Positions 56,581-64,000 of a DNA stretch of 64,000 bases are shown piece by piece. The position numbers and the translations under genes were made by a program. How positions within the stretch are numbered: the stretch's first letter is position 1; the number at the start of each line of letters is the position of its first letter. A model generated the notes under the pieces. That model saw nothing but the letters and a program-made list of their open reading frames with translations. It ran no database searches and was not told the DNA's origin. This stretch comes from CAVXYG01 sp963766005. GTDB lineage: Bacteria > Actinomycetota > Actinomycetes > S36-B12 > GCA-2699445. Location of the stretch: positions 62,001 through 126,000 of the forward strand of contig CAVXYG010000018.1 in NCBI GenBank assembly GCA_963766005.1, written 5' to 3'.

Positions 56581-59334
56581 TCACATCCGGTGCACGCCCC
56601 GCCGGCGCCACACCAGTTTCTCCACCTCGACCGCGGCGAACTTCGCCACGCCGAGCGCCAGGATCACCGCCCAGGTGACCGGGCCCAGGGGGGCGGTGTC
56701 GAAGATGTTCTGCAGGAAGGGCAGGTAGGTCAGCGCCAGCTGCAGCACCACCAGGATCCCGATCACGATCCACACCACGCGGTTGCCGGTCAACGTGTCC
56801 CTGGTCAGGGCGGAGGCGGTGAAGCGCCGCGCGTTGAACAAGTAGAAGATCTCGCCGCAGACCAGAGCATTGACCGCGGCGGTGCGGGCGACGTCCTCCG
56901 CGCTCCCGCGGGACAGTTCGAACTCGAAGGCCAGCAGGGTGATGGCCGCCATGAGCGCGCTGACGTAGAACAGCCGCAGCACCAGCGGCCTGGTCATCAG
57001 CGCCTGTCGCGGCGGTTGCGGCGGCCGCTGCATGACGCCGGGCTCGGCGGGTTCGAACGCCAGAGCCAGCGCCAGGGTCACCGCGCTGACCATGTTGATC
57101 CACAGGATCTGCGCGACGGTGATCGGCATCGTGATCCCGACCAGCAGCGTGAACAGGATCACCGCCGCCTGCCCGCCGTTGGTCGGGATCATGAAGACCA
57201 GCGACTTCTTGATGTTGTCGTAGACGACCCGGCCCCGCTCCACCGCGCGCTCGATCGTGGCGAAATTGTCGTCGGTCAGCACCAGATCGGCCGCCTCGCG
57301 GGCCGCGTCGGTGCCGCGCAGCCCCATGGCCACACCGATGTCGGCGGCCTTCAGCGCCGGGGCATCGTTGGCCCCGTCCCCGGTCATCGCCACATAGTTG
57401 CCGTTGGCCTGCAGCGCCGCGATGAGGCGCATCTTGTGCTCGGGGCTCGCCCGCGCGATCACGTCGGACTCCGCGGCAGCCTGCTGCAGCTCGGCGTCGT
57501 CCATCGCCTCGATGCTCGACCCTGTCAGCGGCCGATCGGAGCGCAGTCCCAGCTCGGCACCGATGGCGGCAGCGGTGGCGGCGTGATCGCCGGTAATCAT
57601 CTTCACCTCGATACCGGCCGCCCGGCACTGCGCGACCGCAGCCACGGCCTCGGGCCGCGGCGGGTCCTGGAGCCCGACCATGCCCAGCAGCACGAAGTCC
57701 TGCGGCAGCGCTTCCACAGTCAGTCGTTCGGTGGCCTGCGAGACCTGCGCCCGCGCCACCGCCAGCACGCGCTCGCCGTTGGCCGCGGCTGCCGCCACGC
57801 GGCCGAGCCAGGCATCGGCGTCAGCGTCCGAGCAGAATCCGAGCACCCGCTCCGGGGCCCCCTTGAGCACGATGAAGGCGTTGCCGTGGTGGTCGTGGTG
57901 CAGCGTTGCCATGTACTGCTGGTGGGACTCGAACGGAATCACGTCGAGGCGCGGCATCCGTTCCAGCGTGGTGTGACGGTCCAGGCCCGCCTTCCTGGCC
58001 AGCGTCACCAGCGCGCCCTCGGTCGGATCCCCGACAACGACCCAGTCCTTCCGTTTGAGGTCCTCGGGCCGGCCACGAGCGTGGTTGCCGCCGAGATGCC
58101 CGCGATGCTTCGCCTTGCGCAGTTTCAGGTGCGCGTCATTGCACAGCAGTCCGGCCACGGCCAGCGCCTCGATGTCCGCACGGTCCTCGGCCTCGACCAC
58201 GTGGTCGCCGACCCGGAACCCGCCGACGGGCGCGTACCCGGCCCCGGTGACCTGGACATCGCCGTCGGGGAGCATCAGCCGTACGGCCGTCATCTCGTTG
58301 CGCGTCAGGGTACCGGTCTTATCCGAGCAGATCACCGTCACCGAACCGAGGGTCTCCACCGCGGGCAGGCGGCGGACGATCGCGCGGTTGGAGGCCATGG
58401 CGCGGGTGCCGATCGCCAGGACGATCGTGATGACGGCGGGCATGCCTTCCGGGATCGCCGCGACGGCGAACCCCACCATGGCGAGGAACGCATCGCCGGC
58501 GTCCATCCCGCGCAGGGTGGTCACGAAAGCGAAAGCCAGGGCGCCAAGCAGGAGGATCACCCACGTGATCTGCTTGGCGAATTGCTCCAGGCGCTTGGTC
58601 AGCGGCGTGCTCACGTCGGGCGCCGCTCCCACGAGCGCCCCGATCCTGCCCAGCTCGGTCGCCAGACCGGTGGCCACGACGGTGCCGCGGCACTGCCCGT
58701 AGACCACCAGCGTGCCGGAGTAGGCCATGCAGCGCCGATCACCGACCCCAGCGTCCTCGGCAACCGGCTCCACCGACTTGTCGACCGGCAGCGACTCACC
58801 GGTGAGCGCCGACTCCTCGGTGCGGGCGTTGTGCTCGCGGATCAGCCGAATATCGGCGGGCACCCGGTCCCCGGACTCCAGCAGCACGATGTCGCCGGGG
58901 ACGACTTCGGCTGCGTCGATGGTGTGCCGCTCGCCGTCGCGCAGCACTGTGGCCCGCGCCGCCAGCATCGCCCGGACGGCGGCAATGGCCTCCTCCGCCT
59001 TGCCCTCCTGGACGAATCCGATGATCGCGTTGATGACGACGACACCGAAGATCACCGCGGAGTCGATGTAGTCGCCCAGCAGCAGGGTGACGGCCCCCGC
59101 GACGATGAGGACGATGATGAGCGGGTTGTTGACCTGGCCCCAGGCCCGTGCAATGAGGCTGCGCCGCGGTGCGTCGGGGACCTCGTTGCGGCCGTACTCC
59201 TCCAACCGGCGGGTTGCCTCGGTCGAAGTGAGCCCGGTCGCCGCATTGGTCCCGAAGTCGTCGGCCACCAGCTGAGCAGGAAGCGCGTGCCAGGCGGCGT
59301 CGCCCGACCCGGGGGCACGGATCACCGGCGGCAT
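56581..59334 (-). CDS. Type II P-type cation-transporting ATPase
   Basis: The 917-residue protein has an N-terminal cation-ATPase segment (AWHALPAQLVADDFGTNAAT), the TGES actuator motif (ESALTGESLPVDKS) and PEGMP in the fourth helix. The phosphorylation motif ICSDKTGTLTRNE has Asp338 as the phosphorylated residue. KGAPERVL, MITGDHA and MTGDGANDAPALKAADIGVA follow. It has ten or so membrane helices. It belongs to the calcium/sodium/magnesium-type (type II) pumps; the P-E-G-M-P and residues around helix 6 do not settle the ion. The ATG at 59334 is chosen because the conserved region begins 14 residues later. It is followed by purA after 165 bp. Confidence 0.92.
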   Translation of the reverse strand: MPPVIRAPGSGDAAWHALPAQLVADDFGTNAATGLTSTEATRRLEEYGRNEVPDAPRRSLIARAWGQVNNPLIIVLIVAGAVTLLLGDYIDSAVIFGVVVINAIIGFVQEGKAEEAIAAVRAMLAARATVLRDGERHTIDAAEVVPGDIVLLESGDRVPADIRLIREHNARTEESALTGESLPVDKSVEPVAEDAGVGDRRCMAYSGTLVVYGQCRGTVVATGLATELGRIGALVGAAPDVSTPLTKRLEQFAKQITWVILLLGALAFAFVTTLRGMDAGDAFLAMVGFAVAAIPEGMPAVITIVLAIGTRAMASNRAIVRRLPAVETLGSVTVICSDKTGTLTRNEMTAVRLMLPDGDVQVTGAGYAPVGGFRVGDHVVEAEDRADIEALAVAGLLCNDAHLKLRKAKHRGHLGGNHARGRPEDLKRKDWVVVGDPTEGALVTLARKAGLDRHTTLERMPRLDVIPFESHQQYMATLHHDHHGNAFIVLKGAPERVLGFCSDADADAWLGRVAAAAANGERVLAVARAQVSQATERLTVEALPQDFVLLGMVGLQDPPRPEAVAAVAQCRAAGIEVKMITGDHAATAAAIGAELGLRSDRPLTGSSIEAMDDAELQQAAAESDVIARASPEHKMRLIAALQANGNYVAMTGDGANDAPALKAADIGVAMGLRGTDAAREAADLVLTDDNFATIERAVERGRVVYDNIKKSLVFMIPTNGGQAAVILFTLLVGITMPITVAQILWINMVSAVTLALALAFEPAEPGVMQRPPQPPRQALMTRPLVLRLFYVSALMAAITLLAFEFELSRGSAEDVARTAAVNALVCGEIFYLFNARRFTASALTRDTLTGNRVVWIVIGILVVLQLALTYLPFLQNIFDTAPLGPVTWAVILALGVAKFAAVEVEKLVWRRRGVHRM

Positions 59335-59513
59335 GGCAGGCAGCCCCAACGGTGCGGCTGCCCGGTAGTGGCCAATCCAGGCATCGGCGACCTCCCGGGC
59401 ACTGTCTGCTTCGACGGTACTGACAGGTTGGCCACGCACGCCAGGGACGACCGTCCTTCGTCGGTCTGACGCCGGTTGGACCGACGGCCGCAGCGCGAGC
59501 CCGGCGCGGTCCG

Positions 59514-60468
59514 TCAGGACAGCAATCTGCCGATGGCCGCCACCACTGCCGCCGGAAACGCAGCCACATCGGCGGCGGCCCAGCGTCGGATCCGCAGCCC
59601 AGCGGCCTGGAGGTCGTCCTGGCGCAGCTTCTCCCGGTACACCACCGCCATGTCGGTGTATTTCACCCGGCCGTCGACCTCCACGCCCAGCCCGATCTCC
59701 GGCCAGGACAGATCGACGTAGTAGCGGCGCCCGCTGGCACCGGTGAACCGCGCGTTCGCCAGCGGTGGAGGCAACCCTGCCTCGAGGAGGTGGCCTCGGA
59801 GAGCGGACTCGGGAGCCGAATCGGCCGCAGGGTCGGCCCATCGCAGCGCCGAGCGCGCCCGGGCGGTCGCCGGACAGGGAAACGCATCGAGCGCCACCGC
59901 GAGACGCTCCCTGACGGCATCCCGCAGGCGCGGCGAGGCGAGGCGTTGGCGGTCGGCCGTGCCGGCGAGGCGGCGTGCGACGTCGTCGACGACGACGAGG
60001 GCGTGCGGAGCTGGCAGTTGCCCGGCCGTATCGCAGGCCGTGGCAACAAGATCGGTCACCGCCATCCCGTCAAGCACGGACCACGGCCGGCCGGCCAGCG
60101 AAAGGCCGACCATCCCCGGGCCCTTGACGCGCCGATCAGAAGCGAGGCAGACCGGCTGACCTGACCAATCGCCGGCACGGATCGGGACACCGCAGGCCCC
60201 ACAGGGCGGCCCCGGAGACGCCCGCCGCCACCGACCCCTCGCGGCTCAACTGCGCCGCTCGGACCCGGCGTAGGTACTGCTCGCGGGAGTCCATGCCGGG
60301 CTCGGGCACGTAGTACTTGCCGCCACCGAGCGATACGACGGCGCCAGCGGCAGCGGCCAGACGCAGCCGGCGGGGCGTCAGCCCGGCCGATCCCGCCTCG
60401 GAGACGGTGAAGACAGCCGAGCCGAAGCACTGGGCCAGGGCTCGCGCGGTTTCGCCTCGCTTCGGCAT
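59514..60468 (-). CDS. AbiEi-antitoxin-like / DUF559 protein (one frameshift in this sequence)
   Basis: The N-terminal part (MPKRGETARALAQCFGSAVF, SEAGSAGLTPRRLRLAAAAG, VSLGGGKYYVP) resembles the winged-helix of AbiEi-type antitoxin proteins. The C-terminal part (YYVDLSWPEIGLGVEVDGRV, REKLRQDDLQAAGLRIRRWA) resembles the DUF559/very-short-patch-repair nuclease-like fold, with a candidate active-site pair Asp and Glu. The two frames are joined by removing one extra base in the CCCC run at 60,197-60,200, giving 317 residues, the usual length of these common actinobacterial proteins. No partner toxin gene is seen, so it is probably a stand-alone member of unknown role. Confidence 0.75.
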
Positions 60469-60554
60469 GCCCCGAGTGTGGTGCCGTCCGACCTCTCGTC
60501 GGCCGCCATCCCCGGCCAGCGGTGCAGGGTGATCAGCATGTGGATCGAACAAGT

Positions 60555-60611
60555 GTCCCGAAACCTACGCTAAGCAAGATCAACAAGGCCTCTGTAGGTA
60601 GGTTTCGGGAC
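60555..60611. repeat. 57-bp palindromic element with 14-bp inverted repeats
   Basis: GTCCCGAAACCTAC (60555-60568) and its exact complement (60598-60611) flank 29 bp. The sequence lies between the AbiEi-like start and the aldolase terminator. It is not GC-rich like a terminator, so it could be the trace of a small transposable element (ends beginning TGTCCCGAAACC) or a regulator binding site. Confidence 0.5.
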
Positions 60612-60615
60612 GCGA

Positions 60616-60645
60616 AAGGGCCGGTCGTCGCAGCGACCGGCCCTT
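60616..60645. terminator. Terminator hairpin after fbaA
   Basis: A 12-bp stem AAGGGCCGGTCG with a 6-nt loop; on the minus strand it is followed by TTTCGCG. It lies 14 bp after the aldolase stop, a normal intrinsic-type terminator. Confidence 0.85.
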
Positions 60646-60659
60646 GCGCAGTGGCTGGC

Positions 60660-61682
60660 TCAGCTCATCTTCGTGCCGGCGGAGCGCAGGTCCTCGCACG
60701 CGGTCACGACGCGTGCGGCCATGCCCGCCTCGGCGCTCTTGCCGTAGGAACGCGGGTCGTAGACCTTCTTGTTGCCGACCTCGCCGTCGACCTTCAGGAC
60801 GCCGTCGAAGTTCTTGAACATGTGGCCGACGATGGGGCGCGTGAACGCGTACTGCGTGTCGGTGTCGACGTTCATCTTCACCACGCCGTAGTCGAGTGCC
60901 TCGCGGATCTCGCTGAGCAGCGAGCCGGAGCCGCCGTGGAACACGAAGTCGAACGGCCGATCGACGCCGTACTTCTCGCCGACAGCCTTCTGGATGTCGT
61001 CGAGGATCTTCGGCGTCAGCACCACGTTGCCGGGCTTGTACACGCCGTGGACGTTGCCGAACGTCGCAGCTACCAGGTACCTCCCGCGCTCGCCGAGACC
61101 CAGCTTGGCGGCGGTGGCCAAGCCATCCTCGGGCGTGGAGAACAGGTTGGCGCCCTGCTTCGCCTCGACCCCGTCCTCCTCGCCCCCGACGACGCCGATC
61201 TCGATCTCGAGGATGATGTTGGCGCGGTGGCACCGGTCCAGGTAGTCCTCAGCGATGTCGAGGTTCTCTGACAGCGGCACGGCCGACCCGTCCCACATGT
61301 GCGAGGTGAACAGCGGATCCTCCCCCCGCGCCACCCGCTCCAGCGAGATGTCGATCAACGGGGCGATGTAGGTGTCCAGCTTGTCCTTCGGGCAGTGGTC
61401 GGTGTGCAGCCCGATGTTGACCGGGTAGTGCTCGGCGATGGAGCGGATGTACTCCGCCATCGCCGTGGCACCGGCGACCATGTTCTTCACGTACTGGCCG
61501 GAGGCAAACTCGGCGCCGCCGGTGGACAACTGCAGGATTCCGTCGCTCTCAGCCTCCGCGAACCCGCGCAGAGCGGCGGCTGCTGTCTGGGAGGAGGTCA
61601 CGTTGATCGCCGGATAGGCGAACTTCCCGGCCTTCGCGCGGTCGTACATCTCGGCATAGACCTCGGGGCTTGCAACTGGCAT
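60660..61682 (-). CDS. fbaA: Class II fructose-bisphosphate aldolase
   Basis: The 340-residue zinc enzyme cleaves fructose 1,6-bisphosphate to two triose phosphates in glycolysis. Recognisable motifs are YPAINVTSSQTAAAALRGFAE and NIGLHTDHCPKDKLDTYIAP (zinc His and catalytic Asp). ILEIEIGVVGGEEDGV and FGNVHGVYKPGN (zinc His) follow, then FVFHGGSGSLLSEI (zinc His and phosphate loop) and VVKMNVDTDTQYAFT. Length matches the E. coli/Mycobacterium class IIA group. A clear terminator follows. The gene stands alone, divergent from the TetR operon, and was read without any frame problem. Confidence 0.96.
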   Translation of the reverse strand: MPVASPEVYAEMYDRAKAGKFAYPAINVTSSQTAAAALRGFAEAESDGILQLSTGGAEFASGQYVKNMVAGATAMAEYIRSIAEHYPVNIGLHTDHCPKDKLDTYIAPLIDISLERVARGEDPLFTSHMWDGSAVPLSENLDIAEDYLDRCHRANIILEIEIGVVGGEEDGVEAKQGANLFSTPEDGLATAAKLGLGERGRYLVAATFGNVHGVYKPGNVVLTPKILDDIQKAVGEKYGVDRPFDFVFHGGSGSLLSEIREALDYGVVKMNVDTDTQYAFTRPIVGHMFKNFDGVLKVDGEVGNKKVYDPRSYGKSAEAGMAARVVTACEDLRSAGTKMS

Positions 61683-61807
61683 CTGCGTCGTCTCCTCGCC
61701 GTTTGGGACGTCAAGACCGGCCGAACGGCCGGGACGAAATCATCCTTGCAGAGACTCAACCAGGTTGCGAGACGATGCGCGAGTCCACGACGAGGCGGAC
61801 GGCTGAT

Positions 61808-61829
61808 AGTTTGGGCATATGCCCAAACT
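61808..61829. promoter_or_regulatory. 22-bp perfect palindrome over the tetR start: probable operator
   Basis: AGTTTGGGCAT (61808-61818) and its exact complement (61819-61829) meet at the first base of the tetR start codon. A -10-like TAGTTT (61807-61812) lies 6 bp before the ATG, so the mRNA may start at the A of ATG (leaderless). TetR binding here would block its own operon. Confidence 0.82.
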
Positions 61830-62439
61830 CCCGATCGACCAGCAGTCTGCGCAACGCACGCGCGACCGCCTGATCCGGGCCGCGCAAGAGGTGATGGCCG
61901 AGTCGGGGTGGGGCGCGGTGACGACTCGGCGGGTGGCATCCGCGGCCGGGGTCAACCAGGCGCTGATCCACTACCACTTCCGCAGCGTCGCCGACCTGCG
62001 CCGCGGCGCTGTGACCGCGGTCCTGGACGAGATCGCGGACCAGGTCGCGGCGTCCCTGCCGCGCGGCGAACTCACCGACGACGGGCTGCATGCCCTGCTG
62101 CGCCTGTTGCACGAACTGCAACGGTCGGATCCCACCTCGGCCCTGGTGGCCATGGAAGGCAGCGTGGCCTGCCTGCGGGACGAGGGGCTGCGGACCACGG
62201 TCAGTGCGATGATCACCGCCTTCCGAGACGAGATCGCGGGATGGCTGATCGCCCAGGGCCACGAGCCGCCCCAGGCGCGGCGCCGAGCCACGGCCATCGC
62301 CGCGGCCTTGGACGGCATCTGCCTGCATCACCTCATCGACCCGACGATCGATCCAGACGAGGCCATCGAGCCGTTGCTCGACCTCGCACGCCCGCCGGTG
62401 ACCACCGGCGGCGCGCCCAGCACCCAGGAGGCATCGTGA
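61819..62439 (+). CDS. TetR-family transcriptional regulator
   Basis: The 206-residue protein has the TetR helix-turn-helix (RDRLIRAAQEVMAESGWGAV, TTRRVASAAGVNQALIHYHF) at residues 14-55. A helical ligand domain follows (LLRLLHELQRSDPTSALVAM, DEIAGWLIAQGHEPPQARR). A 22-bp palindrome spans its own start codon, which suggests autoregulation and possibly leaderless translation, since no ribosome binding site is seen. The GTG of the ABC ATPase overlaps its stop (GTGA). It therefore controls the export operon that follows; the inducer is unknown. Confidence 0.9.
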   Translation: MPKLPIDQQSAQRTRDRLIRAAQEVMAESGWGAVTTRRVASAAGVNQALIHYHFRSVADLRRGAVTAVLDEIADQVAASLPRGELTDDGLHALLRLLHELQRSDPTSALVAMEGSVACLRDEGLRTTVSAMITAFRDEIAGWLIAQGHEPPQARRRATAIAAALDGICLHHLIDPTIDPDEAIEPLLDLARPPVTTGGAPSTQEAS

Positions 62440-63185
62440 CCCCGGCGACCGACCAGACCCAGGCCCCAGAACCCGTCGCGCGCCTCGCCGGAGTGACGAA
62501 GACCTACGGTGAGGGGGAGGCCGAGGTCCGCGCCCTGCGGGGTGTCGACCTCGTGCTGCTCCCGGGCGAAGTCGTCGTCGTGCTCGGGCCGTCGGGCTCG
62601 GGGAAGACCACGTTGCTGAACATCGTCGGCGGCATCGAGCCGGCCACGACCGGGGAGACCTGGATAGCGGGGCAGTCGCTGGCCGGGCTGGATCAGGAGG
62701 AGCTGGCGACGATCCGTCGCAACAACGTGGCGTTCATCTTCCAGTTCTTCAACTTGATCCAGACGCTGACCGCCGCCGAGAACGTCCGGGTGATCGCGGA
62801 GCTGACCGAGCGCGCCACCGGGGCCGACCTGGACCGAGCGGTCCAGGAGGCCCTGGCCGCGGTGGGGCTGACCGACCGCGCCGACCATTTCCCCGGGCAG
62901 ATCTCCGGCGGTCAGCAGCAGCGCGTCGCCATCGCGCGGGCTCTGGTCACCCGGCCCCGGCTCATGCTGTGCGACGAACCGACCGGAGCGCTGGACCTCG
63001 AGACCGGCCGGCAGGTGCTGTCGCTGCTGCAGCGAACCGCCCGCGGGGACGGCCGTTGCGTCGTCATCGTGACGCACAACGCGGGCATCGCGACGATGGC
63101 CGACCGCGTCGTGCGCGTCCACGACGGCCAGATCGCCGAACTCACCGAGCAGCGGGCCGGGGCGGCCGAGGAGGTGACCTGGTGA
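62436..63185 (+). CDS. ABC transporter ATPase, MacB/LolD type
   Basis: The 249-residue ATPase has Walker A GPSGSGKTTLLN, the Q-loop IFQFFNLIQTLTAAEN, signature ISGGQQQRVAIARAL, Walker B LMLCDEPTGALD, and VTHN at the switch. The Q-loop text F-Q-F-x-N-L-x-x-x-x-T-A-x-E-N and D-E-P-T-G-A-L-D are typical of the MacB/LolD/FtsE group, which works with FtsX-like permeases in extracytoplasmic tasks or drug export. The GTG start overlaps tetR, and the stop overlaps the permease start (TGATG). Confidence 0.93.
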   Translation: MTPATDQTQAPEPVARLAGVTKTYGEGEAEVRALRGVDLVLLPGEVVVVLGPSGSGKTTLLNIVGGIEPATTGETWIAGQSLAGLDQEELATIRRNNVAFIFQFFNLIQTLTAAENVRVIAELTERATGADLDRAVQEALAAVGLTDRADHFPGQISGGQQQRVAIARALVTRPRLMLCDEPTGALDLETGRQVLSLLQRTARGDGRCVVIVTHNAGIATMADRVVRVHDGQIAELTEQRAGAAEEVTW

Positions 63186-64000
63186 TGGCCGCCCATCCGA
63201 CCTTGCGGCGCAAGCTGCGGCGGGACATCCGTCGAACCGCTGCGCTGTTCACCGCCCTGGCCGTCACGGTCATGCTCGGCATCGCGCTGTACGCGGCAGC
63301 CGACAACTCCTACCGCAACCTGCAGAACTCCTACGACAACGCGTTCGCCCAGGAGGGCTTCCCGGATCTGTTCGTCACCGGGGGCGACATCGCCGGGTTC
63401 TCAGCGGAGGCCGAGGACCGCAACGACGTGGCCGCGGTCCGCACGCGCGTGCAGGCCGACCTCCCGATGACCGTCCCGGACGGATCCGGCGCCACCGACC
63501 AGTTGCTCGGCCGCGTCGTCGGCTACCCGGAGACCGGGACCCCGCCGGTCGCCGCCGTGACGTCGCTGAGCGGCGCCGCCAACCCCTCGCCGGGATCCGT
63601 GCTGGTCGAGAAGCACATGGCTGGCGACTTCGACCTCGCCGTGGGCGACACGATCACGCTGGCCACAGCGGTGGGGCAGGTCGACGTCGAGGTGGCAGGC
63701 ACCGTGAGCAGCGCGGAGTACCTGTGGCCGGCCAGGAGCCGCCAGGACATGTTCCTGCCGCCCAAGGCGTTCGGGGTGGTGTTCGCCGCCGAGGAGGAGG
63801 CACGCGCCTGGACCGGCGCCCCGGACACACAGTCCCTGGTACTGCTCACCGACGAGGCCCGCGGCACAACCGCGCCGCTGGCCGACTTGCGGGCCGATGC
63901 GGTGGCGTCGGGCGCTGCGGAAGTGCTGGACCGCGAGCAGCAGCCGTCGAACTCCCTGCTGCAGGAGGACATCTCGGGGTTCGAGCAGATGGCGGTGGCG
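63185..64000 (+). CDS. FtsX-like ABC permease (3' end missing)
   Basis: The frame starts at ATG 63185, overlapping the ATPase stop by one base, and runs off the right edge after 272 codons. The visible part has one membrane helix (AALFTALAVTVMLGIALYAAA, about residues 23-43) and then a large outside domain of MacB_PCD type. That domain includes YDNAFAQEGFPDLFVTGGDI, VLVEKHMAGDFDLAVGDTIT and EVAGTVSSAEYLWPA. The remaining helices of the FtsX domain should follow beyond the window. With the ATPase and TetR it forms an exporter operon. Confidence 0.88.
   Translation, partial: MAAHPTLRRKLRRDIRRTAALFTALAVTVMLGIALYAAADNSYRNLQNSYDNAFAQEGFPDLFVTGGDIAGFSAEAEDRNDVAAVRTRVQADLPMTVPDGSGATDQLLGRVVGYPETGTPPVAAVTSLSGAANPSPGSVLVEKHMAGDFDLAVGDTITLATAVGQVDVEVAGTVSSAEYLWPARSRQDMFLPPKAFGVVFAAEEEARAWTGAPDTQSLVLLTDEARGTTAPLADLRADAVASGAAEVLDREQQPSNSLLQEDISGFEQMAVA

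Overview
The window is a 64 kb, very GC-rich piece of an actinomycete chromosome. It carries 45 protein genes or gene remnants and no tRNA or rRNA gene that I can see. Several things point to Actinomycetota: GTG starts are common, genes often overlap by 4 bp (ATGA or GTGA), and there is a bldC-type regulator next to purM and a DUF3073 gene. The de novo purine genes are also spread over one long segment. I cannot name a genus.

Layout. 1-5.2 kb: a truncated secreted protein, a Gly/Asp-rich membrane protein, a D12-class adenine methylase, an alpha/beta-hydrolase_9 membrane protein and a DUF3073 gene. 5.5-8.5 kb: bldC-like regulator, purM, purF. 8.7-15.0 kb: an iron-type ABC transporter behind a DtxR/IdeR box, preceded by a tightly overlapping FMO / hydrolase / sterol-carrier operon. 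15.2-18.4 kb: small envelope and secreted proteins and a phosphoribosyltransferase. 18.5-23.6 kb: purL, purQ, purS, a PAP2 phosphatase and a lipid kinase. 24-32.6 kb: membrane and secreted proteins, a ROK kinase, a large Leu-x-x-Gly heptad protein and a Ca2+/cation antiporter. 32.6-36.4 kb: an ASCH-PurC fusion, purB and the 3' part of purD. 49.5-61.7 kb: the 5' stub of purD, a lipoprotein, an aminotransferase, a Na+/H+ antiporter, a lactate permease, purA, a P-type ATPase, an AbiEi/DUF559-like protein and class II aldolase. 61.8-64 kb: a self-regulated TetR/ABC operon that runs off the end.

The most unusual region is 36.36-49.45 kb. About 13.1 kb of DNA sits inside the native purD. The native gene's first 49 codons lie at 49.6 kb and its remainder (from about codon 90) at 36.36 kb. 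The insert holds five consecutive large secreted NHL beta-propeller proteins, several with Ig-like modules. At the end joined to the broken gene it carries a second, divergent purD 5' segment (codons 1-181), which supplies the part that was lost. A decayed transposase-like fragment lies near the other end. It looks like an island that interrupts purD and brings its own purD front half.

Caution on quality. Many genes between 17.6 and 46.5 kb, and one at 60.2 kb, contain single-base indels, including otherwise well-conserved purL, purB and purC. The first 17 kb and most of the last 14 kb do not. Most of these are probably sequencing errors, so I describe such genes as probably intact and give the position of each shift.
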